DNA of 64,000 nucleotides from Streptomyces sp. SCSIO 30461 (GTDB lineage Bacteria; Actinomycetota; Actinomycetes; Streptomycetales; Streptomycetaceae), in NCBI RefSeq assembly GCF_037023745.1, contig NZ_CP146101.1:6464001-6528000 (forward strand), read 5' to 3'. Numbering within the stretch: position 1 is the stretch's first letter; each line of letters opens with the position of its first letter. The translations under genes were made by a program, and so were the position numbers. The notes below the pieces were generated by a model. It was not told the origin of the DNA. It was given only the letters and a program-made list of their open reading frames with translations, and did no database searches. This document shows positions 17,295 through 27,490 of this stretch, piece after piece.

Positions 17295-18691
17295 ACCGCG
17301 GACTCCCCCATCCCGAGCGGCAGCACGGCCGCGACCTCGAACCCACCGCACTCGCGCGGTCCCGCCGACAACGTACCGCCGACGCTGCGCGCCCGTTCAC
17401 GCATACCCGCGATACCGAACCCCGCACTGGGCCCGCCCGATCCACCCGATCCACCCGATCCGCCCCGTGCGCCGTCCCACGGGGATACGCCGTCGTCGGT
17501 GACGGTGAGCCGCAGCGCCCCGCCGCCCCGGTCGTCGGCGGCGAGGGTGACTCGTACCGGCGCGTCAGGACCCGCGTGGCGGACGGCGTTGGTCAGGGAC
17601 TCCTGGACGATGCGGTAGACGGCGGCGCCGGTCGCGGAGGCGACGCTCAGGCCCGGCGGGCGTATCTCCAGGTCGGCCCCGGCGGCACGGACCAGCGCGG
17701 GCAGCGCCTCAAGACCGGGCAGCGGGCCGTCCCCCCGACTGCCGTCGTCCCGCAGCACCTGGAGCGTGGTGCGCAGTTCCTGGCGGGCCGTACGGCAGGT
17801 CTCCGCGATCTCGTCCAGCGCGGTGGCGACGGCAGCACGGTCCAGCCGGTCCGGAGCGGAGGTCAGTACGTGCGAGGCGACCGCCGTCCGTACGCCGATG
17901 AGGGTGATGCTGTGCGCGAGGAGGTCGTGCAGATCGCGGGCGATCCGCAGCCGCTCCTGGGCGACGCGCCGCGCGGCCTCCTCCTCCCTGGTGCGTTCCG
18001 CGCGTTCGGCGCGGGCCACCACGGAGGCGATGTAGCGCCGGTAGGTACGCACGTCCACGCCGAAGATCAGCACCGCCAGAATCCAGCCGGAGGCCCACAG
18101 GGCCCCCGCGCCCTCGGCCGTACCGACCTTGAACATCACCGCGACGGTCGCGCCCATCACCCCCGCGCCGATGACGAACGTCAGCAGCGGACGCGCCGTG
18201 GCGGCCACGGTGTAGAGGGCCAGCACCGTGGCCGGATGCGGAGCGGCATGGGTGTAGTCGGCCGCGTGGTACGCGACCGCGCAGACCAGCACCACCGCCA
18301 GCACGAGGACAGGGCGGCTGCGGCGCCAGACCAGCGGTACGGTCCCGGCACCGAGCAGCAGCCAGCCGAGCGGGTCTGGGGCCCGGCCGCTGCCGACGGT
18401 GAGAGCGAGCACGACGGTGACGGCGCCCGCGCCGAGCGCGATCAGCACGTCATGGCGCAGGCGGTGCGGAGCGGTCAGCGGGTCGCGGCTGACGGCGGTG
18501 AGCACGCGCTCCCCCAGGCGGGGCCGGGGTGTCTCCGCGCCCTCGTCGGCGTACGCGGCCACCGCCCGCGCCATGGCCGCGGTCAGTCGTCCCGCCATCC
18601 CGGCTCCCGTCTCCGACTCCCGATCCGCTTCCCGGCCCCCACGAGTTCGCATGAGCCCCCTGAAGCCGCCACGAGGCCTCATCAGCCTCAT
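17291..18691 (-). CDS. NarL-family sensor histidine kinase (HisKA_3)
   Basis: A 466-residue membrane kinase. After an Arg-rich N-terminus there are four to six hydrophobic segments between about residues 80 and 200 (VLIALGAGAVTVVLALTV, VLVLAVVLVCAVAYHA, FVIGAGVMGATVAVM, ILAVLIFGVDV). The phosphorylation helix RLRIARDLHDLLAHSITLIG carries the acceptor His, and the HATPase shows VQESLTNAVRHAG and GFGIAGMRERARSVGGTL, typical of this subfamily. The ATG at 18691 has GAGGG six bases upstream. It starts 9 bases after the MMPL stop and overlaps the regulator. A Gly/Ser tandem (GGSGGSGGSGG, near residue 415) interrupts the ATP-binding domain; this insert is encoded by a short repeat at about 17430-17465. 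Confidence 0.92.
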   Translation of the reverse strand: MRLMRPRGGFRGLMRTRGGREADRESETGAGMAGRLTAAMARAVAAYADEGAETPRPRLGERVLTAVSRDPLTAPHRLRHDVLIALGAGAVTVVLALTVGSGRAPDPLGWLLLGAGTVPLVWRRSRPVLVLAVVLVCAVAYHAADYTHAAPHPATVLALYTVAATARPLLTFVIGAGVMGATVAVMFKVGTAEGAGALWASGWILAVLIFGVDVRTYRRYIASVVARAERAERTREEEAARRVAQERLRIARDLHDLLAHSITLIGVRTAVASHVLTSAPDRLDRAAVATALDEIAETCRTARQELRTTLQVLRDDGSRGDGPLPGLEALPALVRAAGADLEIRPPGLSVASATGAAVYRIVQESLTNAVRHAGPDAPVRVTLAADDRGGGALRLTVTDDGVSPWDGARGGSGGSGGSGGPSAGFGIAGMRERARSVGGTLSAGPRECGGFEVAAVLPLGMGESAV

Positions 18692-18700
18692 GGACAACCC

Positions 18701-20830
18701 TCATTCTCGCGGTGTGCCGCCTCGGCTGAGCGGACCGGGCCACCACACCCGGCGGCCCAGCAGGAGGCTCGCGCTGGTCACCAGATAGGTGCGGACGAGG
18801 AACGTGTCCAGCAGCACGCCCGCCGCGACGACCACTCCCATGCCCACCAGAGCGACCAGCGGAAGGGTCGCCAGCACCGCGAAAGTGGCCGCCAGCACGA
18901 TGCCCGCCGACGCGATGACCCCTCCGGTGGTGCGCAGCGCGGTGAGCGCCGCGTCCCGGGGCCGAGCCCCGGCGATGGCCTCCTCCCGCATCCGGTGCAT
19001 CAGGAAGATCCCGTAGTCGACGCCGAGTGCGACGAGGAACACGAAGGACAGCAGCGGCAGTCCGGGGTCCATGCCGGCGAAACCGAAGACCGGTCCGAAG
19101 AGCAGCCCGCCGATCCCGAGGGACGCGCCCCAGACGGCGACGACCGCGGCGATGAGGATCAGCGGGGCGACCAGGCTGCGCAGCAGCGCGACCAGGACCA
19201 GCAGCACGGCGGCGAGCACCAGTGGGACGATGACCGCCGTGTCACGGGCGTTGGTGTCCTCCAGGTCCATCTGCTGGGCGCTCGGCCCGCCGACGTACGC
19301 TCCGGCCGGGTCGAGATCCGCCCTCAGTTCCTCGATGGTGGAGCGCTCCCCCGCCGACTCGGGGGCATCCTCGGCGTACACGCTGATCTCGGTCCAGCCG
19401 TCCGCCGTACGGCCCCGCTCGACTGCGGCCACTCCGCCGGTCGCCCGGGCGTCGGCTAGTGTCCGGTCCGCGGTGCTCGCCGGTGCCATCACCAGGATGG
19501 GTTGGCTGGCGCGTTCGGGGTAGGCGTCGGCGAGAGTGCGCATGGCGGACACGGACTCGGGCCGTTCGGTGAAACCGTCCTCCTGCTTGAGGCTGCCCGG
19601 CAGGTCGAGCATGCCGAGCGCAAGCCCCCCGAGCAGCACCGCACCACCGGCGAGCACGGCGACCGGACGGCGGGCGGCGACGCCGCCCATCGCGGCGAAC
19701 ACGCCACGACGCCCGTTGGTGGCCGCCGCCTCACTTCCGTAGCGGGGCACGAGAGGCCAGAAGACCCGGCGGCCGAGCAGTACGAGCAGCGCGGGCAGCA
19801 GCGTCATCATGGCCACCAACGCGCACACCACGCCGATGGCGCCCACCGGTCCGAGGCCGCGGGCGCTGTTGAGGTCGGCGGCCAGCAGGCACAGCAGCCC
19901 GGCCGCGACCGTGCCCGACGAGGCCAGCACGGCGGGACCGCAGCCGCGCAGCGCCGCCCACATCGCCTCGTACGGCCTTTCCACACGCCGGAGTTCGTCG
20001 CGGTAGCGGGCCACGAGCAGCAGTGCGTAGTCGGTACCCGCGCCGAAGACGAGCACCGTCATGATTCCCGCGCTCTGACTGCTCACGGTGAGTCCGAAGC
20101 CCTGGACCAGCCCGTAGACGAGCGCTTGGCTGGCGACCGCGGCCACACCGACGACGGCGAGCGGCAGCAGCCACAGGAACGGGCTGCGGTAGGTGAGGAT
20201 CAGCAGGACGGCGACGACAAGCGCGGTGACCAGCATCAAGGTGCCGTCGACGGACTCGAAGACCTCCTCCATGTCACGTTGCAGCGCGCTCGGGCCGCCG
20301 ACCTGGACTTCGAGTCCGTCGCCTCCGCCGACCCTCTCGCGTACGGCGTCGACGAAGGCATTGCGCGCGACGTTGTCGTTGCCGGTCTCAGTGGTCGAGA
20401 CCGGGTACATGAGGGTGGTCCCGTCCGCGGACGGGATGCCGCGTGGCGGGGCCGTGAGCTTGTGCGCTGCCGCGATCCGGGTGGTCTGCGCGGTGGCAGC
20501 AGCCCGGTCCCCGGCCGTCAGCCCGCCCTCCCGCCGGTACACGACCACGACCTCGGCGCCTTCGCCGCCCGGCAGTCGCTGCTGGAGCCTGGCGGCATGG
20601 GTGGAGTCGGCGCTGTCCGGGAGGTAGTCCACGATGCCGTCACGCTTCACGTCGGCGAGCTTCTGCCCGAAAGGCGTGGCGAGCGCCGTGAGCGCGATCC
20701 AGAGCACGAGGACCGCCCAGGGCAGCGCACGGCGGCTCTGGGACCCGCGGCGCGGCGGGTGTTGCGGAGGCTGCTGCCTCCGTGCGCTTCGCACCTCCGG
20801 CGGGGTGGCGGGTGGTGTCACGGACCCCAT
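18701..20830 (-). CDS. MMPL family transporter
   Basis: A 709-residue RND-type membrane protein of the MmpL family, which exports lipids or lipid-like products. It has the expected plan: one N-terminal transmembrane helix (about 35-50), an extracytoplasmic domain (55-185), five helices, then a second helix-loop-five-helix unit from about 385. Typical motifs are FGAGTDYALLLVARYRDE in the first half and VALGVDYGIFLMHRMREEA in the second. It is the first gene of an MMPL-kinase-regulator operon. The start ATG at 20830 follows GGGGAAG. A 26-bp palindrome lies 117-142 bases upstream. The substrate is unknown; small lipids, antibiotics or siderophores are possible in Streptomyces. Confidence 0.92.
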   Translation of the reverse strand: MGSVTPPATPPEVRSARRQQPPQHPPRRGSQSRRALPWAVLVLWIALTALATPFGQKLADVKRDGIVDYLPDSADSTHAARLQQRLPGGEGAEVVVVYRREGGLTAGDRAAATAQTTRIAAAHKLTAPPRGIPSADGTTLMYPVSTTETGNDNVARNAFVDAVRERVGGGDGLEVQVGGPSALQRDMEEVFESVDGTLMLVTALVVAVLLILTYRSPFLWLLPLAVVGVAAVASQALVYGLVQGFGLTVSSQSAGIMTVLVFGAGTDYALLLVARYRDELRRVERPYEAMWAALRGCGPAVLASSGTVAAGLLCLLAADLNSARGLGPVGAIGVVCALVAMMTLLPALLVLLGRRVFWPLVPRYGSEAAATNGRRGVFAAMGGVAARRPVAVLAGGAVLLGGLALGMLDLPGSLKQEDGFTERPESVSAMRTLADAYPERASQPILVMAPASTADRTLADARATGGVAAVERGRTADGWTEISVYAEDAPESAGERSTIEELRADLDPAGAYVGGPSAQQMDLEDTNARDTAVIVPLVLAAVLLVLVALLRSLVAPLILIAAVVAVWGASLGIGGLLFGPVFGFAGMDPGLPLLSFVFLVALGVDYGIFLMHRMREEAIAGARPRDAALTALRTTGGVIASAGIVLAATFAVLATLPLVALVGMGVVVAAGVLLDTFLVRTYLVTSASLLLGRRVWWPGPLSRGGTPRE

Positions 20831-20946
20831 GGGGTCTTCCCCTCTCGACGGGCTGTCGGTGTGCGACCAGCCTCCCGCCCTGAAGGGGTGCGAATCGTCG
20901 CGCTCAGGGCCGAGTCGGGGGTACTGCGGGGGGTGGCGCGCTACAC

Positions 20947-20972
20947 GGGGTTACTCCCCGGGGAGTAACCCC
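20947..20972. promoter_or_regulatory. 26-bp perfect palindrome upstream of the MMPL operon
   Basis: GGGGTTACTCCCC is followed directly by its reverse complement GGGGAGTAACCCC. It is 117 bases from the MMPL start and 60 bases past the stop of the TerB-like gene. It could be a hairpin terminator of the latter or an operator; the TTACTC/GAGTAA half-sites match those at 16023 and 57689. Confidence 0.6.
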
Positions 20973-21032
20973 GGGCTCCGCACCCGCGTTCGGTTCCCGT
21001 CGTCGCACGGGGCACCACCGGTGCGGGCGCCA

Positions 21033-21746
21033 TCAGGGGGACGGTGTCCTCGCCGCGGCCAGGAGGCGCTCCGTGTCGTCCGCGTCCAGCGCGAGTGCGT
21101 TGCCCGCGGTCGCCAGTACCTCACGCTCCGCGGGGGTGTAGGGGCCGTCGGCCAGGGCGATCCGCGCCCCCTGGAGGAGGATCGACTCACGGCCCGCAGG
21201 CGCCAAGTGCGGAGCGAGCGGCTCCAGCGCCTCGTGGAGTTCGATCGCGAGCGCCGCACCGCAGGGCTCCGTGTCCGTGACAAAACGTCCGGTGTCGGCC
21301 GCCAGCGCCTCGATCATCGCGGTGAGCTGCTCCTCCGTGCAGTCGGGGATTCCCGCCGCCCGCACCGCGGCGACCGCGGTCTCCGTGACCGTGCGGGAGC
21401 CGGTGCCGCCGGCGGCCAGGACGGCGAGGGCGACCGTGTGGACGGCGTCGCGCAGCATCGCCGAGAAGCGGGCGGTGGTGGGGTGGTCGAGTGCCTCCAT
21501 GCCGAAGTGCGTCTGGCAGTCGGTGCACTCGACCACGGGACCCGCCGCACCACGCGGGAGGACGGGCACACCGAGCACCGTGAAACGGCGCCGCCCCGTG
21601 CGGCGCCGGAAGTTGCGGTCGCCACCGCAGTCTGGGCAGAAGAACTCGCCGTCGCCGACCGTGACCCACGAGGTGCGCACTCCGAAGAGCCGTGGGAAGG
21701 CATACAGGAGAACCATGCCGTTGATGCCCGGTCTGAATCGCGGCAC
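21033..21746 (-). CDS. TerB-like protein with N-terminal zinc ribbon
   Basis: A 237-residue soluble protein. The N-terminus contains a zinc ribbon formed by CPDC (near residue 37) and CTDC (near 74). The C-terminal ~130 residues are an all-helical TerB-like tellurite-resistance domain (LHEALEPLAPHLAPAGRES, IALADGPYTPAEREVLATAG) with the DG-turn pattern. The GTG at 21746 has GGAGGT five bases upstream. It is located between leuA and the MMPL operon in the same direction. TerB-like domains bind divalent cations and occur in stress and membrane-associated modules; no specific role can be assigned. Confidence 0.8.
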   Translation of the reverse strand: MPRFRPGINGMVLLYAFPRLFGVRTSWVTVGDGEFFCPDCGGDRNFRRRTGRRRFTVLGVPVLPRGAAGPVVECTDCQTHFGMEALDHPTTARFSAMLRDAVHTVALAVLAAGGTGSRTVTETAVAAVRAAGIPDCTEEQLTAMIEALAADTGRFVTDTEPCGAALAIELHEALEPLAPHLAPAGRESILLQGARIALADGPYTPAEREVLATAGNALALDADDTERLLAAARTPSP

Positions 21747-21876
21747 GTCGCACCTCCGTCACGTCCCCCGGGCGGAGCCAGGAGCCGCCCCACGGCAACA
21801 GCGCCGCGTGGACGTGATGTTAGCCACATCGGTGAGGCGGCGTCAGCACTCTGGCGACAGTTCGCCGTGACATGGC

Positions 21877-21908
21877 CGAACCCCGCCCACGGTCGTGGAC
21901 GGGGTTCG
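21877..21908 (-). terminator. Hairpin terminator after leuA
   Basis: CGAACCCCG (21877-21885) pairs with CGGGGTTCG (21900-21908), with further pairing inside, 23 bases beyond the leuA stop. Confidence 0.7.
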
Positions 21909-21930
21909 CTGGTGCCAGGTGCCGCGGACG

Positions 21931-23864
<1,934 letters not shown>

Positions 23865-23926
23865 GATGCGATCGAGAGTAGCGGAGCTTCCGCGGGAGCG
23901 GTGGTCCCGTTTCAGTATGCGGGACG

Positions 23927-23948
23927 ACTGATCAGTCAACTGATCAGT
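23927..23948. promoter_or_regulatory. Tandem palindromes in the leuA/protease divergent region
   Basis: Two copies of the perfect palindrome ACTGATCAGT (23927-23936 and 23939-23948) are separated by CA. On the minus strand the centre reads TTGACT and coincides with a plausible -35 element for the leuA leader transcript, so a protein bound here would affect leuA and possibly the divergent protease gene. The regulator is unknown. Confidence 0.6.
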
Positions 23949-24035
23949 AACGGGAAATTGTGACAGACCACTCTATTTTGCTAATCGTCGTCGCAACTCG
24001 TGACAGTTCCATGACCCAGTGCCACATTGCCAGAC

Positions 24036-25118
24036 ATGGACACCCACTCCTCCACCCGCGCCGGAATGTCCCGGTCGCCGGTCTTCTGCGGCATCGTGCC
24101 GCCGCACATGCTCGACAAGCTGGCCCGCAGCGAGGACGCGGCCATCTCCGCCGCGGCCCGCCGCACCCTGGTCTCCGACGCCGCCCAGCGCACCGGCCGC
24201 CGTCTGACGGCGGTCGTCGGCGCCACCGCCTGCCCGGCCGAAGAGCCGGCCGGAAGACCGCGCCGCACCATCCACGACGCGGAGCACGGCACCACGCTGC
24301 CCGGCACCAAGGTGCGCGACGAGGGCGAGGATCCGGGGCAGGACGCCACGGTGAACCGCGCGTACGCGGGACTCGGCGCGACCTTCGAGCTGCTGATGGC
24401 CGCCTACGGGCGCGACTCGATCGACGGCGCGGGCCTGCCCCTGATCGCGACCGTGCACTACGACGAGAACTACGGCAACGCCTTCTGGAACGGCGAGCAG
24501 ATGGTGTTCGGCGACGGGGACGGGGAGATCTTCCTCGACTTCACGGTGCCGATCGACGTCATCGGCCACGAACTCGCCCACGGCCTCACCCAGTACACGG
24601 CGAATCTCACCTACTTCGGGCAGCCCGGCGCACTCAACGAGTCGGTGTCCGACGTCTTCGGCTCGCTCGTGAAGCAGTATGTGCTCGACCAGACCGCGGA
24701 GCAGGCCGACTGGCTGATCGGCGCCGGACTGCTGGCACCGCGGGTGACCGGGGTGGCGCTGCGCTCGATGAAGGAGCCCGGGTCGGCGTACGACGACGAC
24801 GTGCTCGGCAAGGACCCGCAGCCCGGAACGATGGAGGACTACGTCCGCACCGGCCGGGACAACGGCGGGGTGCACATCAACTCGGGCATCCCCAACCACG
24901 CCTTCTATCTGCTCGCCACACAGCTCGGCGGCAAGGCGTGGGAGCGGGCCGGGCAGATCTGGTACGACGTGCTGACGGGCCGGACCCTGGAGGTCGACGC
25001 CTCCTTCACCGACTTCGCGCGGGCCACGGTGTCGGCCGCCGCGGCGCGCTACGGCGAGGGTTCGGAGCATGAGGCGGTGCTGAAGGCCTGGCAGCAGGTC
25101 GGAGTGACCGCACACTGA
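24036..25118 (+). CDS. M4 family metalloprotease, protealysin-like
   Basis: A 360-residue zinc protease of the thermolysin family without a signal peptide. The N-terminal FCGIVPPHMLDKLA (about residues 17-30) matches the short propeptide of protealysin-type enzymes. The catalytic domain has HELAH at 178-182 (two zinc ligands and the general base Glu), the third ligand Glu in NESVSD (E202), NAFWNGEQMVFGDGDG for the substrate cleft, and the catalytic His in HINSGIPNHAFY. The gene immediately downstream encodes an emfourin-like inhibitor, the partner known for protealysin. The ATG at 24036 has no clear ribosome site; a TTG at 24027 is an alternative, and a leaderless transcript is possible. Confidence 0.93.
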   Translation: MDTHSSTRAGMSRSPVFCGIVPPHMLDKLARSEDAAISAAARRTLVSDAAQRTGRRLTAVVGATACPAEEPAGRPRRTIHDAEHGTTLPGTKVRDEGEDPGQDATVNRAYAGLGATFELLMAAYGRDSIDGAGLPLIATVHYDENYGNAFWNGEQMVFGDGDGEIFLDFTVPIDVIGHELAHGLTQYTANLTYFGQPGALNESVSDVFGSLVKQYVLDQTAEQADWLIGAGLLAPRVTGVALRSMKEPGSAYDDDVLGKDPQPGTMEDYVRTGRDNGGVHINSGIPNHAFYLLATQLGGKAWERAGQIWYDVLTGRTLEVDASFTDFARATVSAAAARYGEGSEHEAVLKAWQQVGVTAH

Positions 25119-25123
25119 TACCC

Positions 25124-25399
25124 ATGCGTATCCGCGTACGACGCACAGGTGGTTTCGCCGGGATCGAACGGGTCGCCGAGGTGGACACAGAGGGCCGACC
25201 CGACGCCCGGGAGTGGCACGCCCTGGCCGCACAGGCGATGAACGACGGCCGGGGCATGCCGGTGACAGGAGTGCCGGACGGGTTCCGGTACGAGCTGACG
25301 GTGGACGACGGGGAGGCGGAGACCGTGCGGTGCGCCGATCCGCGGCTCACCGACGCTCAGCGCAAGCTGATCCAACGGGTGCTGAAGGAGGGCGCGTGA
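25124..25399 (+). CDS. Emfourin-like inhibitor of the M4 protease
   Basis: A 91-residue cytoplasmic protein (MRIRVRRTGGFAGIERVAEV ... FRYELTVDDGE ... LTDAQRKLIQRVL). Size, the N-terminal strand with RTGGFAGI, and the position 5 bases after an M4 protease gene fit the protealysin inhibitor emfourin family, whose members block protealysin-like proteases as slow tight-binding inhibitors encoded in a bicistronic operon. The short gap makes co-translation likely, so protease and inhibitor would be made together. Identification is from pattern and context; sequence identity to the Serratia protein was not measured. Confidence 0.8.
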   Translation: MRIRVRRTGGFAGIERVAEVDTEGRPDAREWHALAAQAMNDGRGMPVTGVPDGFRYELTVDDGEAETVRCADPRLTDAQRKLIQRVLKEGA

Positions 25400-25414
25400 G
25401 GCAGCGGCCCGGGG

Positions 25415-26383
25415 TCAGAACCCGAGCCTGCGCAGCTGCTTCGGGTCGCGCTGCCAGTCCTTGGCGACCTTCACATGCAGGTCCAGGAACACCGGGGTAC
25501 CGAGCAGGGCCTCGATGTGCTTGCGGGACTTGATGCCGACCTCCTTGAGGCGGCTGCCCTTCGGGCCGATGATGATGCCCTTCTGGCTGGGGCGCTCGAT
25601 GTAGACGTTGGCATGGATGTCCAGCAGCGGCTTGTCCGCCGGGCGCCCCTCGCGCGGCAGCATCTCCTCGACCACCACCGCGATCGAGTGCGGCAGCTCG
25701 TCCCGCACGCCCTCAAGCGCCGCCTCGCGGATCAACTCGGCCACCATGACCTGCTCCGGCTCGTCGGTGAGGTCGCCCTCCGGGTAGAGCGGCGGGCTCT
25801 CGGGCAGCAGCGGCACCAGCAGATCGCCGAGCAGCTTCACCTGCTTGTCACCGACGGCCGACACCGGAACGATCTCGGCCCACTCGATGCCGAGCTCCTG
25901 ACCGAGCCGGTCGATGGCGATCAGCTGCTCGGCGAGGGTCTTGGAGTCGACCAGATCCGTCTTGGTGACGATGGCGACCTTGGGGGTCTTCCTGACCTCG
26001 GCCAGTTCCTTGGCGATGAAGCGGTCACCCGGGCCGATCTTCTGGTCGGCGGGCAGGCAGAAGCCGATCACGTCGACCTCGGCCCAGGTGGTGCGCACCA
26101 CGTCGTTGAGCCGCTCACCGAGCAGGGTGCGCGGCTTGTGCAGTCCGGGGGTGTCGACCAGCACGAGCTGGGCATGGAGGTCGGGGCGGTGGACGATGCC
26201 GCGGACGGTGTGCCGGGTGGTCTGCGGCCGGTTGGAGGTGATGGCGACCTTCTGGCCGACCAGAGCGTTCGTGAGAGTGGACTTGCCCGCGTTGGGGCGG
26301 CCGACGAAACAGGCGAAGCCCGCGCGATGCGGGGCTCCGGATCCGGAATCAGGTCCATCAGTTCCAGGGGTGTGAACGCTCAT
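25415..26383 (-). CDS. era: GTPase Era
   Basis: Essential GTPase for 30S ribosome assembly that binds the 3' end of 16S rRNA. The 322-residue product has G1 GRPNAGKST, G2 around TTRHTVRG, G3 DTPGLHKP, G4 TKTD and G5 SAV, then a KH domain (ERPSQKGIIIGPKGSRLKEVG). The ATG at 26383 is chosen because GGGAG lies 10 bases upstream; an in-frame ATG at 26392 would add MAR but stands almost on the ribosome site. It converges with the protease-inhibitor gene, with 15 bases between stops. Confidence 0.95.
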   Translation of the reverse strand: MSVHTPGTDGPDSGSGAPHRAGFACFVGRPNAGKSTLTNALVGQKVAITSNRPQTTRHTVRGIVHRPDLHAQLVLVDTPGLHKPRTLLGERLNDVVRTTWAEVDVIGFCLPADQKIGPGDRFIAKELAEVRKTPKVAIVTKTDLVDSKTLAEQLIAIDRLGQELGIEWAEIVPVSAVGDKQVKLLGDLLVPLLPESPPLYPEGDLTDEPEQVMVAELIREAALEGVRDELPHSIAVVVEEMLPREGRPADKPLLDIHANVYIERPSQKGIIIGPKGSRLKEVGIKSRKHIEALLGTPVFLDLHVKVAKDWQRDPKQLRRLGF

Positions 26384-26445
26384 GCGGGCCATTCTCCCTG
26401 ATCCCGGCGGCCCTCACGTACAGCGCGTCATCCGGCGGCGGCTCC

Positions 26446-27429
26446 TCATCCGTCGACGGGCGCCGTCCGGCGCCCGCGCGCCTGTCGTATCCGCAGCCAC
26501 ACCACCGCTCCCGCACCCGCCACCGCCGGCACACCGGCGACCAGCCAGGGCAGGGCGAGGAACGACACCGATGCCGACTCGCGCACCTCTCGGGCGGTGG
26601 CGGTGAGCTCGACCTCGCCCCAGTCCAGCTGGGGGGCGCCCGACCAGCTCTCGGTGAGCCTGATCCGCTGGCGGGGCAACAGCTCACCGGGGATCCTGCT
26701 GAGGTCGCGTGCCAGCAGCGTTCGCCCGAAGATCCCCTCGGCGCGCAGGGCGACCTTGGGGTTGAGGGTGACATTCCCCCGGTTGTGCAACGTGTACGAG
26801 ATGAGGGCACTGCTCTCTCCGGTGCCGGGCACCAGCGGCCGGTCAGGCTCGTAGCTGACGTCCTCGACCGTCAGAGCGGGCATGGTCGGACCGTTGACCC
26901 GAAGGTAGACCCGGGCACCCACGGCCCGCTGGACACCGACGGCGACCGAGGCCCCCGACCCCCGCGTGATCCGCTCGTCCAGGGCCACGAGCGCGCCCGG
27001 GTGGTCGCCGGGCTCGGCGTTCTCGGGGACGGTGAGGGTGTACGGGACGGCGACCGAGCCGTGCGCGGGGACGGTCACCTTCTCGCGCTCGGGCTTGGCC
27101 CAGGCGCCGACGCCTCGCTGCGGCTCCTTCCTGGTGCGCACGGCGAAGCCTCCGTCCCGTTCCGTGTTGTACGCGTCGGCGGCGTACAGCAGGAAGCTCA
27201 GAGGGCCGAAGGTCTTGTTGCTGACGGTGACCGTGTCGGTGACGGTCGTACCGGGCTCGGCGGTGAGATAGAAGTACGGGCGTTTGCCGAGCCCGGTCGA
27301 GGCGGGCTCGACCGACCACTCGCCGTTGTCGGCGGCGTGGGCGGTCGGCGCAACGCCCTGGAACAGCAGTGTCACGAGGACCAGGAGGAGTGCGGGCAGT
27401 GCTGACGGTGCTGCTGGCATTCTTCGCAC
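26446..27429 (-). CDS. DUF916-like (WxL-associated) surface protein, membrane anchored
   Basis: A 327-residue exported protein. An N-terminal signal peptide (LPALLLVLVTLLFQGVAPTAHA, cleaved after AHA) is followed by an immunoglobulin-like beta region (YFYLTAEPGTTVTDTVTVSN, VPYTLTVPENAEPGDHPGALVAL) of the type found in DUF916 proteins of WxL gene clusters, a second beta domain (LISYTLHNRGNVTLNPKV) and a C-terminal transmembrane helix (WLVAGVPAVAGAGAVVWL) with a basic tail. Either the GTG at 27429 or the ATG at 27420 can be the start. The gene 61 bases upstream encodes a secreted protein with a WxL-like C-terminus, so the two probably act together at the cell surface. Confidence 0.75.
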   Translation of the reverse strand: MRRMPAAPSALPALLLVLVTLLFQGVAPTAHAADNGEWSVEPASTGLGKRPYFYLTAEPGTTVTDTVTVSNKTFGPLSFLLYAADAYNTERDGGFAVRTRKEPQRGVGAWAKPEREKVTVPAHGSVAVPYTLTVPENAEPGDHPGALVALDERITRGSGASVAVGVQRAVGARVYLRVNGPTMPALTVEDVSYEPDRPLVPGTGESSALISYTLHNRGNVTLNPKVALRAEGIFGRTLLARDLSRIPGELLPRQRIRLTESWSGAPQLDWGEVELTATAREVRESASVSFLALPWLVAGVPAVAGAGAVVWLRIRQARGRRTAPVDG

Positions 27430-27490
27430 GGTGCGGATTCCCCGGGGTTCGGGGCGGGCCGACCGGGTGCGCGCCCGGCCCGCCTGGTGA

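Noticed and set aside
17430..17465. GATCCACCC repeat as a possible mobile or regulatory repeat
   Set aside because: It simply encodes the Gly/Ser run inside the kinase gene and stays in frame.
20941..21030. tRNA-like impression from a GTTCGGTTCCC stretch after the 26-bp palindrome
   Set aside because: The T-loop lacks the conserved A58, and no acceptor, D or anticodon arm can be drawn around it.
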